NCBI RefSeq assembly: GCF_965200405.1
Contig: NZ_OZ241356.1
Coordinates: 1,550,001-1,614,000, forward strand
Origin: Glacieibacterium sp965200405
GTDB taxonomy: Bacteria > Pseudomonadota > Alphaproteobacteria > Sphingomonadales > Sphingomonadaceae
DNA: 64,000 bases
Direction of reading: 5' to 3'
Numbering within the stretch: the stretch's first letter is position 1; every line of letters starts with the position of its first letter. A model generated the notes under the pieces. The model made no database searches, was not told the origin of the DNA, and saw only the letters and a program-made list of their open reading frames with translations. This document shows positions 51,316 through 59,589 of this stretch, piece by piece. Made by a program: the position numbers and the translations under genes.

Positions 51316-52347
51316 CTAGCCCAGCATGTCGTGGCGCTTGAGGGCGTGCCGCAACTGGTCGTAGGTCAACGACAGGGCCGAGGCGGTGGCGCGCTGGTTA
51401 TGGCGACAGCGGTTCAGCGCGGCGGCAAGGATATCGCGCTCGTGCGCAGCGACGGCGGCGCGCAGGTCGGAACAGTCGAGATGCGCGGTCGACGGCGCGG
51501 CGGGTGCGGGCAAGGCGATCGGCTCGGCATCGTTAGCGACCAGCGGAGGCCCGAGGTGCCGCGTCCCCGGTCGCCACGGCGAGTCGAAGGCGTCGAAGAC
51601 GATCGCGCCGATCGGGCGGTCACCTTCGCCCCAGCGGTACAGCGAGCGCTCAACGACGTTTTTCAGCTCGCGGACGTTGCCGGGCCACGCATAGCCGAGC
51701 AGGCTTTCCGCAGCCGCGCGGGTAAAGCCGGGGAAGCCGCTCCAGCCGAGCTCGACGGCCATGCGGCGGGCAAAGTGCTGCGCCAGCAGGTCGATGTCGT
51801 CGGGGCGGGCGCGCAGCGGCGGCAGGGTGACGACCTCGAACGACAGCCGGTCGAGCAGGTCGGCGCGAAAGCGGTTGGCGGCGACCAGCGCCGGCAGGTC
51901 TTCGTTGGTCGCGCCGACGACGCGGACGTCGACGGTGATGGCGCGGTTCGAGCCCAGGCGGGTCAGCTCGCCGTACTCAACGACGCGGAGCAGGCGCTCC
52001 TGTGCCGCCTGGCTCAGCGTCGCGATCTCGTCGAGGAACAGGGTGCCACCATCGGCATCCTCGAACCGCCCGGCGCGGCCGCGCGTCGCCCCGGTGAACG
52101 CGCCGGTCTCATAGCCGAACAGCTCGGCATCGATGAGGTTCTCGGGCAAGGCGGCGCAGTTCAGGGTGATCAGCGGGCCGCCCCAGCGCGGCGACAGGCG
52201 GTGCAGGCGCTCGGCGATCAGCTCCTTGCCGGTACCACGCTCGCCGATGACCAGCACCGGCCGGTTGAGCGCCGCGGCGGCACTGGCGCGCTCGATCGCG
52301 TCGAGGAACAGCGACGACTGGCCGACGAGAGTGGCTGGCGACTGCAT
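51316..52347 (-). CDS. pspF: Psp operon sigma-54 activator PspF
   Basis: A 343-residue AAA+ enhancer-binding protein without receiver domain. Walker A is GERGTGKELIAERLH, the sigma-54 contact loop ETGAFTGATRG, Walker B GGTLFLDEIATL and the arginine finger region RFRADLLDRLSF; a Fis-type HTH ends the protein (NQRATASALSLTYDQLRHALKRH). The lack of an N-terminal sensor and its position divergent from pspA identify PspF, which is held inactive by PspA. The region between 240 and 300 is a Pro/Ala linker. Confidence 0.93.
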   Translation of the reverse strand: MQSPATLVGQSSLFLDAIERASAAAALNRPVLVIGERGTGKELIAERLHRLSPRWGGPLITLNCAALPENLIDAELFGYETGAFTGATRGRAGRFEDADGGTLFLDEIATLSQAAQERLLRVVEYGELTRLGSNRAITVDVRVVGATNEDLPALVAANRFRADLLDRLSFEVVTLPPLRARPDDIDLLAQHFARRMAVELGWSGFPGFTRAAAESLLGYAWPGNVRELKNVVERSLYRWGEGDRPIGAIVFDAFDSPWRPGTRHLGPPLVANDAEPIALPAPAAPSTAHLDCSDLRAAVAAHERDILAAALNRCRHNQRATASALSLTYDQLRHALKRHDMLG

Positions 52348-52429
52348 GTGCTAATGTTTGGCACAAAATCCCAACTCTCTGCAATAGCCAAGCCGCCGGA
52401 AGCGGTATGAAACGGTGTCACCCAGGTAA

Positions 52430-52442
52430 AATCAATGACTTA
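52430..52442 (+). promoter_or_regulatory. IHF-binding site in the psp promoter region
   Basis: AATCAATGACTTA is an exact match to the IHF consensus WATCAA-N4-TTR. It lies 16-28 bases upstream of the -24 element, between the pspF start and the sigma-54 promoter, where IHF bending would bring PspF to the holoenzyme. Confidence 0.7.
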
Positions 52443-52457
52443 CATCGGGTGCAAGAC

Positions 52458-52475
52458 TTGGCACGGCTTATGCAA
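52458..52475 (+). promoter_or_regulatory. Sigma-54 promoter of the psp operon
   Basis: TTGGCACG-GCTT-ATGCAA: -24 GG at 52460-52461 and -12 GC at 52472-52473, exactly 12 bases apart. The predicted start of transcription is near 52485, about 46 bases before the micropeptide gene and 275 before pspA. PspF is the cognate activator. Confidence 0.85.
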
Positions 52476-52530
52476 AGCTGTTGGCATAGGGCGACGGAGC
52501 ATCCCGGACCCCGCACAAAGGAGACTTCCG

Positions 52531-52677
52531 ATGACCAACCTGTCCGCCGCCTTCGCCCGCACCATCATCGGTGTCGCCGGCGCCCTGTTCCTCGCCAGCG
52601 GCTTCATCGTCGCGGCGACCGGTCCTGCCGCACTGGCAGCGGCACCCACTTCACAAGTTGCGACGCAGAGTGCCTAA
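52531..52677 (+). CDS. 48-residue membrane/exported peptide, first gene of psp operon
   Basis: MTNLSAAFARTIIGVAGALF... with a hydrophobic stretch (about residues 11-35) and a short polar tail ending SQVATQSA. It could be a single-pass membrane peptide or an exported peptide with a cleaved signal (AALAAA). AAAGGAG seven bases before ATG 52531 is the best ribosome binding site in the locus. It lies between the sigma-54 promoter and pspA, so it must be co-induced with Psp. No family recognised. Confidence 0.72.
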   Translation: MTNLSAAFARTIIGVAGALFLASGFIVAATGPAALAAAPTSQVATQSA

Positions 52678-52759
52678 TCCGCTGGTACTGCGTCGTCCGG
52701 CCGGGACGGTGATCCCTTCCGTCCCGGCCACCATCATTCAGTTTCCAGGAGTAAACCGC

Positions 52760-53431
52760 ATGGGTATTTTTTCCAGGACCCGCGATATCATCGCCGCCAA
52801 CATGACCGACCTGCTCGACAAGGCCGAGGACCCAGCCAAGATGATCCGCATGATCATCATGGAGATGGAGGAGACCCTGGTCGAAGTCCGGGCGTCGGCG
52901 GCGCGTACGATCGCGGACCAGAAGGAAATGCGCCGTGCGGTCGTCCGTGCCGAGGCGGCACAGGCGAGCTGGGCGGAAAAGGCCGAGCTGGCGCTGTCGA
53001 AGGGCCGCGAGGACCTGGCGACCGCCGCCCTGGTCGAGAAGTCCAAGGCCAAGGCGTTCGCCGACGCGACGCTGCTCGATGTCCATGCGCTCGACGAGAG
53101 CCTGGGCGGCAACGAGACCGACATCGCCAAGCTGGAGACCAAGCTGCGCGAGGCTCGCCAGCGCCAGAACGCGCTGATCGCCCGGATCGAATCGGCCAAC
53201 CAGCGCTCGAAGATGCGGGCCATGTACAAGGGTCCGCGCATCGAGGACGCGTTCGCCAAGTTCGAGATCATCGAGCGCCGCGCCGACATGGCCGAGGGTC
53301 ATGCCGATGCGATGTCGCTGGGTGGTCCGGGCCGGACGCTCGACGACGAGTTCGCCGACCTGCGCCAGAACAGCAGCATCGCCGACGAGCTGGCCGCGAT
53401 GAAGGCCCGCCTCAACAAGTCGGAAGGATAG
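52760..53431 (+). CDS. pspA: Phage shock protein A (ESCRT-III-like)
   Basis: A 223-residue coiled-coil protein. The amphipathic helix a1 MGIFSRTRDIIAANMTDLLDKAEDP binds stressed membranes, and the long helical hairpin follows with KMIRMIIMEMEETLVEVR and LETKLREARQRQNALIAR. PspA polymerises on the inner membrane and inhibits PspF until stress. The ATG at 52760 is preceded by CAGGAG. It is followed by pspB after 4 bases. Confidence 0.96.
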   Translation: MGIFSRTRDIIAANMTDLLDKAEDPAKMIRMIIMEMEETLVEVRASAARTIADQKEMRRAVVRAEAAQASWAEKAELALSKGREDLATAALVEKSKAKAFADATLLDVHALDESLGGNETDIAKLETKLREARQRQNALIARIESANQRSKMRAMYKGPRIEDAFAKFEIIERRADMAEGHADAMSLGGPGRTLDDEFADLRQNSSIADELAAMKARLNKSEG

Positions 53432-53435
53432 GGCG

Positions 53436-53708
53436 ATGGACGACGGTTTCTATGCCGTTCTGATCGTCTCGATCCTGTTCGTCGGGCTGCCCTGGCTGTT
53501 TCTTCATTATTCGTCGAAGTTCAAGGCCGCCAAGGGCATCTCGACCCAGGACGAGCAGCTGATGGATGACCTCTACAGCACCGCCCGACGCCTCGATGCC
53601 CGGCTCGAATCGATCGAGCGCATCATCGCCGCCGAGAACCCGCAGTGGAAGGATCACGCGCTGCCCCACCAGCGCGATGCCCAGCTCACCGACAAACACT
53701 CACGCTAA
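53436..53708 (+). CDS. pspB: Phage shock protein B
   Basis: A 90-residue single-pass membrane protein. The TM is about residues 6-25 (YAVLIVSILFVGLPWLFLHY), then a cytoplasmic coiled coil STARRLDARLESIERIIAAENPQW, the PspB leucine-zipper-like region, and a polar tail ending DKHSR. With PspC it senses envelope stress and recruits PspA. Confidence 0.92.
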   Translation: MDDGFYAVLIVSILFVGLPWLFLHYSSKFKAAKGISTQDEQLMDDLYSTARRLDARLESIERIIAAENPQWKDHALPHQRDAQLTDKHSR

Positions 53709-53730
53709 ACGCTCAATCAGGAGCAAGCTA

Positions 53731-54108
53731 ATGTCCGCCCGCACCCGCTTTTATCTCGACAAGCGCAACAGCAAGTTCCTCGGCGTCTGCGCCGGCATCG
53801 CGGATTACTTCGGTGTCGAGACGATCTGGGTCCGCCTGGGCTTCGTCGCGACGATGTTCTTCCTGTTTCCGCCGGTGTTCTTCATGTATTTCGCGGTGGC
53901 CTGGGTTGCCGAGCGCAAGCCCGACGCGCTGTACGGCGAGAGCCCGGACGAGAAGGAGTTCTATACCAAGCTCCGCGTCTCGCCACAGCGCTCGATCCGC
54001 GACACCCGCAGCATGTACCGCGACGTCGACCGCCGGCTGCAGGACATCGAGGCCTATGTGACCTCGTCGAACAGCCGCCTGTCGAGCGAGATCGACGCGC
54101 TGCGCTAG
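53731..54108 (+). CDS. pspC: Phage shock protein C
   Basis: A 125-residue protein. The PspC domain is FYLDKRNSKFLGVCAGIADYFGVETIWVRLGFVAT (read as two adjacent parts), then a membrane segment FFLFPPVFFMYFAVAWV, and a C-terminal coiled coil VDRRLQDIEAYVTSSN-SRLSSEIDALR. That last tail is shared with the small proteins downstream (54134, 54491, 54837). CAGGAG precedes ATG 53731. Confidence 0.94.
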   Translation: MSARTRFYLDKRNSKFLGVCAGIADYFGVETIWVRLGFVATMFFLFPPVFFMYFAVAWVAERKPDALYGESPDEKEFYTKLRVSPQRSIRDTRSMYRDVDRRLQDIEAYVTSSNSRLSSEIDALR

Positions 54109-54133
54109 GGGCTCCGGTTCAAGGAATTATCCG

Positions 54134-54463
54134 ATGCAGACGATCAACGACGACGACAAGACCGTGACCATCGGTGCCGACGGCACGATCAACGTCCACC
54201 GCAACCATCATGACAGCTTCGACGGCCTGTCGTTCCTGTTCGCGGCCATTGCCGGGGCTATCGTGGCGCTGCTGGTGATGCGGCTGATCGGGCTCAGGGC
54301 GAAGCGCCTTCCGGCCAAGGACGCCAGGGTCGCCGCCGCCGCCAGCGGCCAGCGCGATTTCGAGACCGAGTATCACGCGCTGGCCAAGCGTACCGCGACG
54401 CTGGAGCGGATCATCACCGACCCGGCCGTCCGCGTCCACAACGAGATCGAAGCGCTGCGCTAG
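54134..54463 (+). CDS. Psp-linked small membrane protein 1 (PspC-tail family)
   Basis: A 109-residue protein with a polar N-terminus that contains two HH/NH groups (NVHRNHHDSFDG), one TM helix (about residues 35-55, FLFAAIAGAIVALLVMRLIG) and a C-terminal coiled coil KRTATLERIITDPAVRVHNEIEALR (shown for its match to PspC, in two halves RTATLERIITD and NEIEALR). The shared tail with PspC indicates common ancestry or binding partner. In the psp operon, 25 bases after pspC. Confidence 0.82.
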   Translation: MQTINDDDKTVTIGADGTINVHRNHHDSFDGLSFLFAAIAGAIVALLVMRLIGLRAKRLPAKDARVAAAASGQRDFETEYHALAKRTATLERIITDPAVRVHNEIEALR

Positions 54464-54490
54464 TCCGCAGGCAACAAGGGAATATTCGAA

Positions 54491-54781
54491 ATGTCGTCCA
54501 TCGCCTTGCTCATCCCGATCCTGGGAGTGTCGATCCCGATCGTCGCGATCGTCGGCGGGATCGGCAGCAAGATCTTCACCCGCTGGGCGGACCTGAAGGA
54601 GAAGCAGCTCGGCATCACCGCCACCATCGCCGGCGAGCAGGCAGCGCAATACGCCGCCAAGATCGAACGGCTGGAGGCGCATGTCGCGGTGCTCAACCGC
54701 ATCGTCACCGACAAGGGCACCGGCCTGTCGGAAGAAATCGAAGCGTTGCGCACCCCGGCTCCAAAGCTGCCGCTCAACTAG
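54491..54781 (+). CDS. Psp-linked small membrane protein 2 (PspC-tail family)
   Basis: A 96-residue protein: an N-terminal TM helix (about residues 4-27, ALLIPILGVSIPIVAIVGG), then TRWADLKEKQLGITATIAGE and a coiled coil IERLEAHVAVLNRIVTD followed by LSEEIEALR and a Pro-rich end. The VLNRIVTD...EEIEALR tail matches PspC and its other downstream relatives. AAGGGAATATTCGAA lies before the ATG. No separate family recognised. Confidence 0.82.
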   Translation: MSSIALLIPILGVSIPIVAIVGGIGSKIFTRWADLKEKQLGITATIAGEQAAQYAAKIERLEAHVAVLNRIVTDKGTGLSEEIEALRTPAPKLPLN

Positions 54782-54836
54782 CTCGTAACCCTGCGCGCCG
54801 GGCGATCGTGCCGCCGCGCCAGCCTCGGAGATGAAC

Positions 54837-55085
54837 ATGGGCGAAGTCATGCCTTTCCTGATGGTGGTCCTGATCGTGCTGATCGTCACCATCGGCCGCA
54901 CCATCCGCGCCAAGCACGCCCGCGAAGCCAGACTGAGCGACGGTGCAAGCAGCGAAGACACGCTGCGCCTGCGCCACGAAGTCACCCGGCTCAACGAGCG
55001 CATCCAGGTGCTCGAGCGGCTCGCTACCGACCCCCGCAAGCGCCTGTCGGACGAGATCGACGCGCTGGGTGGGCCGGACCGTTGA
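54837..55085 (+). CDS. Psp-linked small membrane protein 3 (PspC-tail family)
   Basis: An 82-residue protein: an N-terminal TM helix (about residues 5-22, MPFLMVVLIVLIVTIGRTI), a basic stretch, and a coiled coil HEVTRLNERIQVLERLATD with RLSDEIDALGG. The start at 54837 is preferred because GGAG lies six bases upstream; an ATG at 54831 directly abuts it. Same tail module as PspC. Confidence 0.8.
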   Translation: MGEVMPFLMVVLIVLIVTIGRTIRAKHAREARLSDGASSEDTLRLRHEVTRLNERIQVLERLATDPRKRLSDEIDALGGPDR

Positions 55086-55111
55086 AATCCGGACGCTGAG
55101 AGGAGGATGAG

Positions 55112-55342
55112 ATGATACCGACCGATTCCCTGCTGATCCTGTCGACATCGGCGCTGATCGCGCTCGGCATGGTCGCGGCCGCCGGGGCCTGGGGCTGGAA
55201 GGGCTGGCTGCAACTGCGCTACCGCCAGCTCGACCTCGCCGGCCCACCGGAGTTGCCCGCGGTCGCAGCGCGCATCGACCTTGCCGACATGAAGGAGCGC
55301 ATCAAGAAGCTGGAGGCGATCGCCGCCGGGGTCGAGCTCTAG
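55112..55342 (+). CDS. Psp-linked small membrane protein 4
   Basis: A 76-residue protein: a TM helix (about residues 6-26, LLILSTSALIALGMVAAAGAW), then LQLRYRQLDLAGPPELP and a short coiled coil IDLADMKERIKKLEAIAAG. It keeps the ERIKKLEAI core of the tail but lacks the EIDALR end, so it is the most diverged of the four. AGGAGG six bases before ATG 55112. Last gene of the psp operon, overlapping the antiporter tail to tail by 4 bases. Confidence 0.78.
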   Translation: MIPTDSLLILSTSALIALGMVAAAGAWGWKGWLQLRYRQLDLAGPPELPAVAARIDLADMKERIKKLEAIAAGVEL

Positions 55343-56886
55343 GTCGCCTTCAGGACGTTCTCGGAGAATGAGCGGGCATCGACCTCGGCCCAGTCGAGTT
55401 CCTCCTGCAGGCGGTGGTAGACGTCCTCGGCGATCTCGCCGGCCCGGCGCATCTCGAACAGCCGGTCGCGCTGGCCACAGATCATCCTGAGGTTGAGCTT
55501 GTCGAACGACGACACGCCCTGCGGATCGTCGGTATGCTCGATGACCTTACCAGCGGCATTGTAGCGAAAGCGCAGCGCGTCGGCGGCCTGGCTGGAATTG
55601 CCCTCGATCACCGCCAGCCCGGCCTCGAGCAGCCCCTGCCGCGCCTTGCCGACCTGCTCCGCCAGGCTATCGTCGGGCTCGAGGTCGAGCCAGCGGATCA
55701 GCGGTCCCAGCGTCAGGCCCTGCAGGATCAGCGTGCCGGCGACGACGCAGAACGCCGCCAGCACGATCAGGTCGCGCTGCGGGAAGCTGGCGGGCAGGGC
55801 GAACGCCGTCGCCAGGGTCAGCAGCCCGCGCATGCCCGACCATGACACGATGATCGCGGCCTTCCACGGCGGCGGGGTCGGCAGCCAGTCGGGCTTGCCA
55901 CCCGCGGCGATCATGCCCTCGATAACGCGGAAGCCCAGCACCCAGGCGATCCGCACGACGAGCACCACCCCCAGCACCGCCAGGCCGAAACCGACTGCCG
56001 GCCAGCGCTCGGCGGGCGCCAGCTTGAGCAGCACGGCGCGCGACTGCAGGCCCATCACCATGAATGCGACGACGTTGAGGACCAGCACCACCGCCGACCA
56101 CACCGCGGCGGTCTGCAGACGGTCGCGGGCCGGTTGCTCCATCGGCCGGACCTGGGCGACGAAGATGCCGAACGCCACCACCGCCAGCACCGGCGACAGC
56201 TTGAGATGGTCGGCGACGAGCCACAGCCCGAAGGTCATGGCGAAGTCGACGAGGCTGGCGCCGAGCGTGCCGGCGAACCAGTGGACCATGCGCAGGTAAA
56301 GCCAGCCGACCGCGACGCCCAGCACCAGCCCGCCCGGTGCCGCCAGCGCGAGCATCAGCGGCGTCGCCGCGCCGCCCTGGCTTTGCGCCATCGCCAGCGC
56401 CGCGCCAAAGATCAGCAGGGCGCTGGCGTCGTTGAGCAGGCTCTCGCCCTGCAGCACCAGCATGCCGCGCCGGGGCAGGCCGACCTCGCCCAGCACCGCG
56501 CCCGCCGCCGCCGCATCCGGCGGTGCGACGATCGCCCCCAGCGCAATCGCGGCGGCCAGCGGCAGCCCCGCCCACAGTATGCCCAGCGTCGCCACCGCCG
56601 CCGTGCTCAGCACCACCGCGACCACCGCGAGCGCGACCAGCGGCACCCAGAATTTCTTCAGCGCCCGCGGCGAGGTCTCGTGCGCCGCATGGAACAGCGC
56701 GGGGGCGATGAACAGCGCCAGCGCGAGGTGCGGATCGATGGCGATCTCGGGCACGAACGGCAGCGTCGCAAAGCCCATGCCCGCCAGCGCCAGCAGCGTC
56801 GGATAGGGCACCTTCACGTGCCGCGCGACGACCAGCAGCAGCAACGCCGCCAGCAGCAGCGCGACAAGGCTTTGGAACATCGGCAT
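55339..56886 (-). CDS. CPA1-type Na+/H+ antiporter (NhaP-like)
   Basis: A 515-residue membrane protein with about 12 hydrophobic helices. The core motif is GAIVAPPDAAAAGAVL (the cation-site D as PPDA), then GESLLNDASALLIF, the CPA1 signature; a cytoplasmic C-terminal region of about 110 residues follows (QVGKARQGLLEAGLAVIEG). It exports Na+ or K+ against H+. It faces the psp operon, so shared envelope-stress control is possible but not shown. Confidence 0.93.
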   Translation of the reverse strand: MPMFQSLVALLLAALLLLVVARHVKVPYPTLLALAGMGFATLPFVPEIAIDPHLALALFIAPALFHAAHETSPRALKKFWVPLVALAVVAVVLSTAAVATLGILWAGLPLAAAIALGAIVAPPDAAAAGAVLGEVGLPRRGMLVLQGESLLNDASALLIFGAALAMAQSQGGAATPLMLALAAPGGLVLGVAVGWLYLRMVHWFAGTLGASLVDFAMTFGLWLVADHLKLSPVLAVVAFGIFVAQVRPMEQPARDRLQTAAVWSAVVLVLNVVAFMVMGLQSRAVLLKLAPAERWPAVGFGLAVLGVVLVVRIAWVLGFRVIEGMIAAGGKPDWLPTPPPWKAAIIVSWSGMRGLLTLATAFALPASFPQRDLIVLAAFCVVAGTLILQGLTLGPLIRWLDLEPDDSLAEQVGKARQGLLEAGLAVIEGNSSQAADALRFRYNAAGKVIEHTDDPQGVSSFDKLNLRMICGQRDRLFEMRRAGEIAEDVYHRLQEELDWAEVDARSFSENVLKAT

Positions 56887-57035
56887 CAGCGTTTAACGAG
56901 CCGCGGTGCGGAACGGGCCCGGTGCAGCGTGCAACCCATGCAACCCCGGTGCCCGTCGCCGACGTCCGCTGCAACTGTTTCGGCGGCGATCATAGGGTGA
57001 TAAGGTCGCATCGGCACGACGAGCGAAGGGCAGGC

Positions 57036-57761
57036 ATGACCGCCATTGCAATGACACGGCAACCGTCCCGTACGGTCGGACGGCCCTTTTACCTCGGGAT
57101 GTCTCTGCTGATGGCGGCGGTGTTCGTCGGCGGCTTCGCGACCACCGTGCCCGACGATTTCGCGCCGGCGCCGGGGCTGCCGTTGCTGCTGCACGTCCAC
57201 GGCGCGGTGTTCACCCTGTGGGTGCTGCTGTTCGTCGCCCAGCCCGCCTTCATCGCGCGTGGCTCGGTCGCGCTGCACCGGCGCATCGGCGGCTTCGGCG
57301 CCGTGCTGGCGGTGGCGATGGTCGTGATGGGCCTCGCTGCGACCTATTATTCGGTTCACTACAATCGCGTTCCGGCGTTCTTCCCGCGCAATATCTTCGT
57401 GGTGATGAACGGCTTCGGCATCCTGGTGTTCGGCGGGCTGGTCGCGGCCGGGATCGTCAATCGCCACCGGGCGGAATGGCACAAGCGGCTGATGATGTGC
57501 GCCACCATCTCGATCCTCGGCCCTGGCCTTGGGCGGCTGTTGCCGATGACCTCGCTGGGTTCTGCCGCCCCGCTGGTGCTGTTCGGCGTGATCGCCCTGT
57601 TCGCCTTCGCCGGTCCGGTCGCCGACCTGATCGTCCGGCGCCGCATCCATCCCGCCTATTACTGGGGCGTCTCGACGATCATAGTCAGCGAACTGGCGTT
57701 CGCGCCGCTGGCCTTTTCACCGCTGGGCGCCGCGCTGTTGCGATTGGTCGGCACGGCCTGA
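57036..57761 (+). CDS. Multi-pass membrane protein, unknown function
   Basis: A 241-residue protein with about six hydrophobic helices and conserved-looking His/Arg at helix ends (LLLHVHGAVFTLWVLLFVAQ, VALHRRIGGFGAVLAV, RHRAEWHKRLMMCATI). The HGxxFTLW and LHRRxG pattern resembles DUF2306-type membrane proteins of unknown function. GAAGGGCAGGC precedes ATG 57036. It is followed by tRNA-Gly on the other strand. Confidence 0.72.
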   Translation: MTAIAMTRQPSRTVGRPFYLGMSLLMAAVFVGGFATTVPDDFAPAPGLPLLLHVHGAVFTLWVLLFVAQPAFIARGSVALHRRIGGFGAVLAVAMVVMGLAATYYSVHYNRVPAFFPRNIFVVMNGFGILVFGGLVAAGIVNRHRAEWHKRLMMCATISILGPGLGRLLPMTSLGSAAPLVLFGVIALFAFAGPVADLIVRRRIHPAYYWGVSTIIVSELAFAPLAFSPLGAALLRLVGTA

Positions 57762-57783
57762 TCCCGGGACGAGCAAGGGGCGG

Positions 57784-57857
57784 TGGAGCGGGTAGAGGGA
57801 ATCGAACCCTCGTATGAAGCTTGGAAGGCTACTGCTCTACCATTGAGCTATACCCGC
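57784..57857 (-). tRNA. tRNA-Gly (TCC anticodon)
   Basis: On the minus strand it begins GCGGGTATAGCTCAATGGTA. The acceptor GCGGGTA pairs with TACCCGC, the anticodon loop CTTCCAA gives TCC, the T-arm is GAGGGTTCGATTCCCTC, and the encoded CCA is at 57784-57786. The anticodon stem has one T-T apposition (28-42), otherwise canonical. Confidence 0.95.
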
Positions 57858-58054
57858 AAATCAACGACTTAGCCGCCAATCGCCTTAGACTTTGACAGCG
57901 CTTTTGCAGCGCTGTCTGCTAAGCGCTCCCCATTGCCACGACCGTGCGGGCTTGGTCAACGTAGAGGCGGCGGATTTCAGCAACCCCGGTTGGCGCCCGC
58001 CCTGCCACGATCAGCGATCTCCCGGCGCGACGGATGCCAATCGGGGGCATAGCT

Positions 58055-58291
58055 TCAAACATCGCCGGGACGGCCGATCCTGTACGGTCCCGATCGCGTC
58101 GACAAAGGCCGCCCCTTCCAGCTCAGCCGTACCAACCCGTCGCGGACAAGCCCGTCGACCGCGGTGTGCACTGCCGGCATCGCGCCACGCCAGTCCGGCG
58201 CGATAGCACGCGCCACCTCACTCGGGCAGATCGTCGCGTCCGGTGTGCGGCGCGCGAGCAGGGACAGCACCGCGGCCCTTGGATCGGTCAT
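58055..58291 (-). CDS. DUF3253 domain protein
   Basis: A 78-residue winged-helix-like protein: AAVLSLLARRTPDATICPSEVARAIAPDWRGAMPAVHTAVDGLV (in two parts) and RLSWKGRPL are the DUF3253 hallmarks. Function is unknown. Ribosome binding site is weak; length and motif order fit the family. Confidence 0.85.
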   Translation of the reverse strand: MTDPRAAVLSLLARRTPDATICPSEVARAIAPDWRGAMPAVHTAVDGLVRDGLVRLSWKGRPLSTRSGPYRIGRPGDV

Positions 58292-58432
58292 TTGCGTTAC
58301 GTCGGCCCCGCACGCCATCCGGTCAAGCCGTTGCCCTCGGCCGGAGAGTGAGCTGGCGAACAACGGCATATCGACTTTGACACATGCTGCTCCGGGGAGG
58401 ATGGATGCTTCGCCAACAAGAGACGACCCCCT

Positions 58433-59401
58433 ATGTTCAGCCGCCGCGAAACCTTGGTTGCCGGCATCACCACTGGCTTGTTGAGCTCTGCCGCGCGTGC
58501 GGCGGAGCCCGGTAGCTGGCCGGCCTTTCCTGCTGAAGAGATCGATCTGTGGCCTGGCACACCACCCGGGGCGCCGACGGTCCTGCCGGTCGAGCAGGTG
58601 ATAGAAACCGGCAACGCCCAACATCACGGCCGAATGGTCAAGGGCATCGTCCGGCCGCGCATGAAAGTTTTTCGGCCGTCCAAGCCGAACGGGTCGGCGC
58701 TGCTGGTCACGCCGGGAGGCGGTTATTCAGTCATCGTCATCGACGTCGAAGGCTATCAAGTCGGCCCCTGGCTGAGCGAGCGCGGCTGGACCGTTTTCGT
58801 ACTTTATTATCGTCTGCCGGGGGAAGGCTGGGCGAACCGGGCGGATGTGCCGCTGGCCGATGCGCAGCGCGCGATGAGGCTGATCCGGTCGCGAGCAACC
58901 CAATATGGTTTCGATCCCGCCAAGGTAGGCGCCATGGGTTTTTCCGCCGGTGGCCATGTCTGCCTGGATCTCGTCACCCGTCACGATGCGCAACTGTACG
59001 ACCCGGTCGATGCTGCCGATCGGCTGAGCCCGCGGCCCGCGATCGCAGCACCGATCTACGCCGTCCAGTCGATGAGCCTGCCACTCGTACATATCGGCTC
59101 ACGCGATATGCTGCTGGGCCCAAACCCCTCGCCGGAGTTGCAGCGCGCCCACAGCCCGGCGCACAACGTCACCGCCGCCACGCCGCCTTGCTTCATGGCG
59201 CATGCCGAGGATGACACGACCGTTTCGGTGGAAAATACGGTGGAGATGCGCGCGGCGCTCAAGGCGGCGGGCGTCAAGGTCGAGACGCATCTGTTTGCCG
59301 CCGGCCAGCATGGCCTCGGCCTTCCCGGCCCAGCGGGAGAACCCGCGAGGCATTGGAAGGAGATGTTCGTTGCCTGGGCGCAAGCGCAAGGCCTCGGCTG
59401 A
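58433..59401 (+). CDS. Exported alpha/beta-hydrolase esterase
   Basis: A 322-residue esterase/lipase. A Tat-like signal (FSRRETLVAGITTGLLSSAARA) precedes the mature domain; the oxyanion loop is LVTPGGGYSVI, the nucleophile Ser lies in GAMGFSAGGHVCL, and the Asp and His are likely in AHAEDDTTV and AAGQHGLGL. It belongs to the acetyl-xylan-esterase/endo-1,4-xylanase-like hydrolases (BD-FAE type). No carbohydrate genes are adjacent except the GH94-type gene at the right edge. Confidence 0.9.
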   Translation: MFSRRETLVAGITTGLLSSAARAAEPGSWPAFPAEEIDLWPGTPPGAPTVLPVEQVIETGNAQHHGRMVKGIVRPRMKVFRPSKPNGSALLVTPGGGYSVIVIDVEGYQVGPWLSERGWTVFVLYYRLPGEGWANRADVPLADAQRAMRLIRSRATQYGFDPAKVGAMGFSAGGHVCLDLVTRHDAQLYDPVDAADRLSPRPAIAAPIYAVQSMSLPLVHIGSRDMLLGPNPSPELQRAHSPAHNVTAATPPCFMAHAEDDTTVSVENTVEMRAALKAAGVKVETHLFAAGQHGLGLPGPAGEPARHWKEMFVAWAQAQGLG

Positions 59402-59589
59402 CGTTCTTCGGGGTCGTTGAACCAGAATCAGAGCCGCAGCGGCCTCTACAGGCATTGGTTCTACCGTCGATGCTGACGCGGACCGGTACGCCACAGGTGA
59501 GTCTGTGGCCCGCCCGTTGCCAAGACTGAAATTGTCCGATCCACAGATGACCGCCCGGGATCGGACCCGGACGACCGTGCGCGAAGCGA

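Noticed and set aside
57762..57817. Protein tail reading GAGRGNRTLV after the membrane protein
   Set aside because: Antisense of the tRNA-Gly(TCC) T-arm region, a common artefact.
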